Source: Paludibacteraceae bacterium (GTDB taxonomy: Bacteria; Bacteroidota; Bacteroidia; Bacteroidales; Paludibacteraceae). From it: a DNA stretch of 5,226 nucleotides. The DNA is taken from assembly GCA_017560605.1 (NCBI GenBank), contig JAFZEQ010000046.1, positions 1 to 5,226 of the forward strand, in the 5' to 3' direction. A program made the position numbers and the translations under genes. Numbering within the stretch: position 1 is the stretch's first letter; every line of letters starts with the position of its first letter. Shown piece after piece: positions 4,728 to 5,226 of the stretch. The notes under the pieces are model-generated. The model was not told where the DNA came from and did no database searches. It was given only the letters and a program-made list of their open reading frames with translations.

Positions 4728-4758
4728 TTTGGCAAATGCTAAAAAATGATTATCTTTG
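4728..4758 (+). promoter_or_regulatory. serC promoter (-33/-7)
   Basis: TTTG (4728-4731), a 19-base spacer and TATCTTTG (4751-4758) match the Bacteroidota consensus exactly. Transcription should start near 4765, leaving an A-rich leader of about 100 nt before the serC ATG. No strong hairpin or known riboswitch was seen in that leader, and the A-rich bases just before the ATG are typical of well-translated genes in this phylum. Confidence 0.8.
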
Positions 4759-4864
4759 TGTGACTATAAATTTTGAATACTTTTTGAGTGAAAAGAAGTC
4801 GTAGAAAATAAACTGAATACACAATTTATTTACCAATACAAAACTTAAAAAACAATTAAAACCT

Positions 4865-5226
4865 ATGAAACACAATTTTAACGCAGGTCCTTGCGTACTT
4901 CCAAGACAGGCTGTTGAGGCAGCTATCGAGGCTATTCGCGATTTCGACGGTACAGGTATCGGTATTCTTGAGATCTCTCACCGTACTCCAGGTTGGGAGC
5001 GTGTAATGGCTGAGGTTGAGCAGCTTTGGCGTGACCTTTTGAACATTCCAGATGACTACGCAGTATTCTTCGTAGGTGGTGGTGCTTCAACTCAGTTCTT
5101 CCAGGTTCCTGCAAACCTTCTTAAGACTAAGGCTGCTTACTTGCAGACTGGTGTTTGGGCTAAGAAGGCAGTTAAGGAGGCTAAGTTCTATGGCGAGGTT
5201 GAGGTTGTTGCTTCTTCAGAGGACAA
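4865..5226 (+). CDS. serC: phosphoserine aminotransferase (5' part only)
   Basis: SerC is a PLP enzyme that transfers the amino group of glutamate to 3-phosphohydroxypyruvate, giving 3-phosphoserine, the second step of serine synthesis. It can also act on the vitamin B6 pathway intermediate. The first 120 residues of about 355-360 are present and the frame is open to the window edge. The start MKHNFNAGPCVLP is the usual SerC N-terminus. ISHRTPGW (37-44) corresponds to the substrate-binding SHR segment. GGGASTQF (71-78) is the loop binding the PLP phosphate. GVWAKKAVKEAK (96-107) carries the tryptophan (98) that stacks on the cofactor ring. The PLP lysine lies beyond the window. Codon use (mostly GGT, CGT, GCT) suggests high expression, in keeping with the consensus promoter. 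serA often follows in Bacteroidales but cannot be seen. Confidence 0.95.
   Translation, partial: MKHNFNAGPCVLPRQAVEAAIEAIRDFDGTGIGILEISHRTPGWERVMAEVEQLWRDLLNIPDDYAVFFVGGGASTQFFQVPANLLKTKAAYLQTGVWAKKAVKEAKFYGEVEVVASSED

Noticed and set aside
4765..4864. Riboswitch in the long serC leader
   Set aside because: The leader is A-rich with no strong stem, terminator or known aptamer signature; only its length is suggestive.

Overview
The window looks like chromosomal DNA from a member of the Bacteroidota, most likely Bacteroidales. Several intergenic regions carry the -33/-7 promoter of this phylum (TTTG, about 19-20 bases, then TAnnTTTG), and start codons lack Shine-Dalgarno sequences. The tmRNA encodes a GNNNYALAA tag. 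The proteins (FtsE, ProX-type deacylase, galactokinase, SerC) resemble Bacteroidales versions. Genus cannot be fixed from sequence alone.

Layout: (1) 1-125, minus strand: the first 41 codons of a small 4Fe-4S ferredoxin-type protein, probably the ferredoxin subunit of a 2-oxoacid:ferredoxin oxidoreductase, with a -7 box upstream. (2) 325-659: a protein-free stretch bounded by two copies of the tmRNA 3' end plus its terminator. It contains two compact, highly base-paired blocks (about 362-456 and 479-585). (3) 639-1039, minus strand: a complete one-piece tmRNA gene (ssrA). (4) 1040-1384: intergenic, ending in a consensus promoter. (5) 1385-2107, plus: ftsE, followed by a strong hairpin between convergent genes. 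(6) 2175-2792 and 2849-3340, minus: a nitroreductase-family protein and, upstream of it, a ProX/YbaK-type Ala-tRNA(Pro) deacylase, probably one transcription unit. A 10-bp inverted repeat between them covers the nitroreductase start codon. (7) 3453-4592, plus: galK, divergent from the deacylase, with its own promoter and a textbook terminator. (8) 4865-5226, plus: the 5' third of serC behind a consensus promoter and a leader of about 100 nt.

Most genes are unrelated housekeeping functions in separate transcription units: ribosome rescue, division, tRNA editing, galactose phosphorylation, serine synthesis. The unusual part is the region downstream of ssrA. A 39-bp perfect direct repeat runs from the tmRNA T-loop into the terminator, and the two copies lie 278 bp apart. 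ssrA 3' ends are well-known integration targets, so the simplest reading is a very small integrated element or the remnant of a larger island. The DNA between the repeats has no credible gene but can fold almost completely into two closed multibranch structures, one of which uses the displaced tmRNA 3' end as its own 3' strand. No known RNA family was recognised there; a new structured RNA or a folding-dependent mobile element is possible but unproven.
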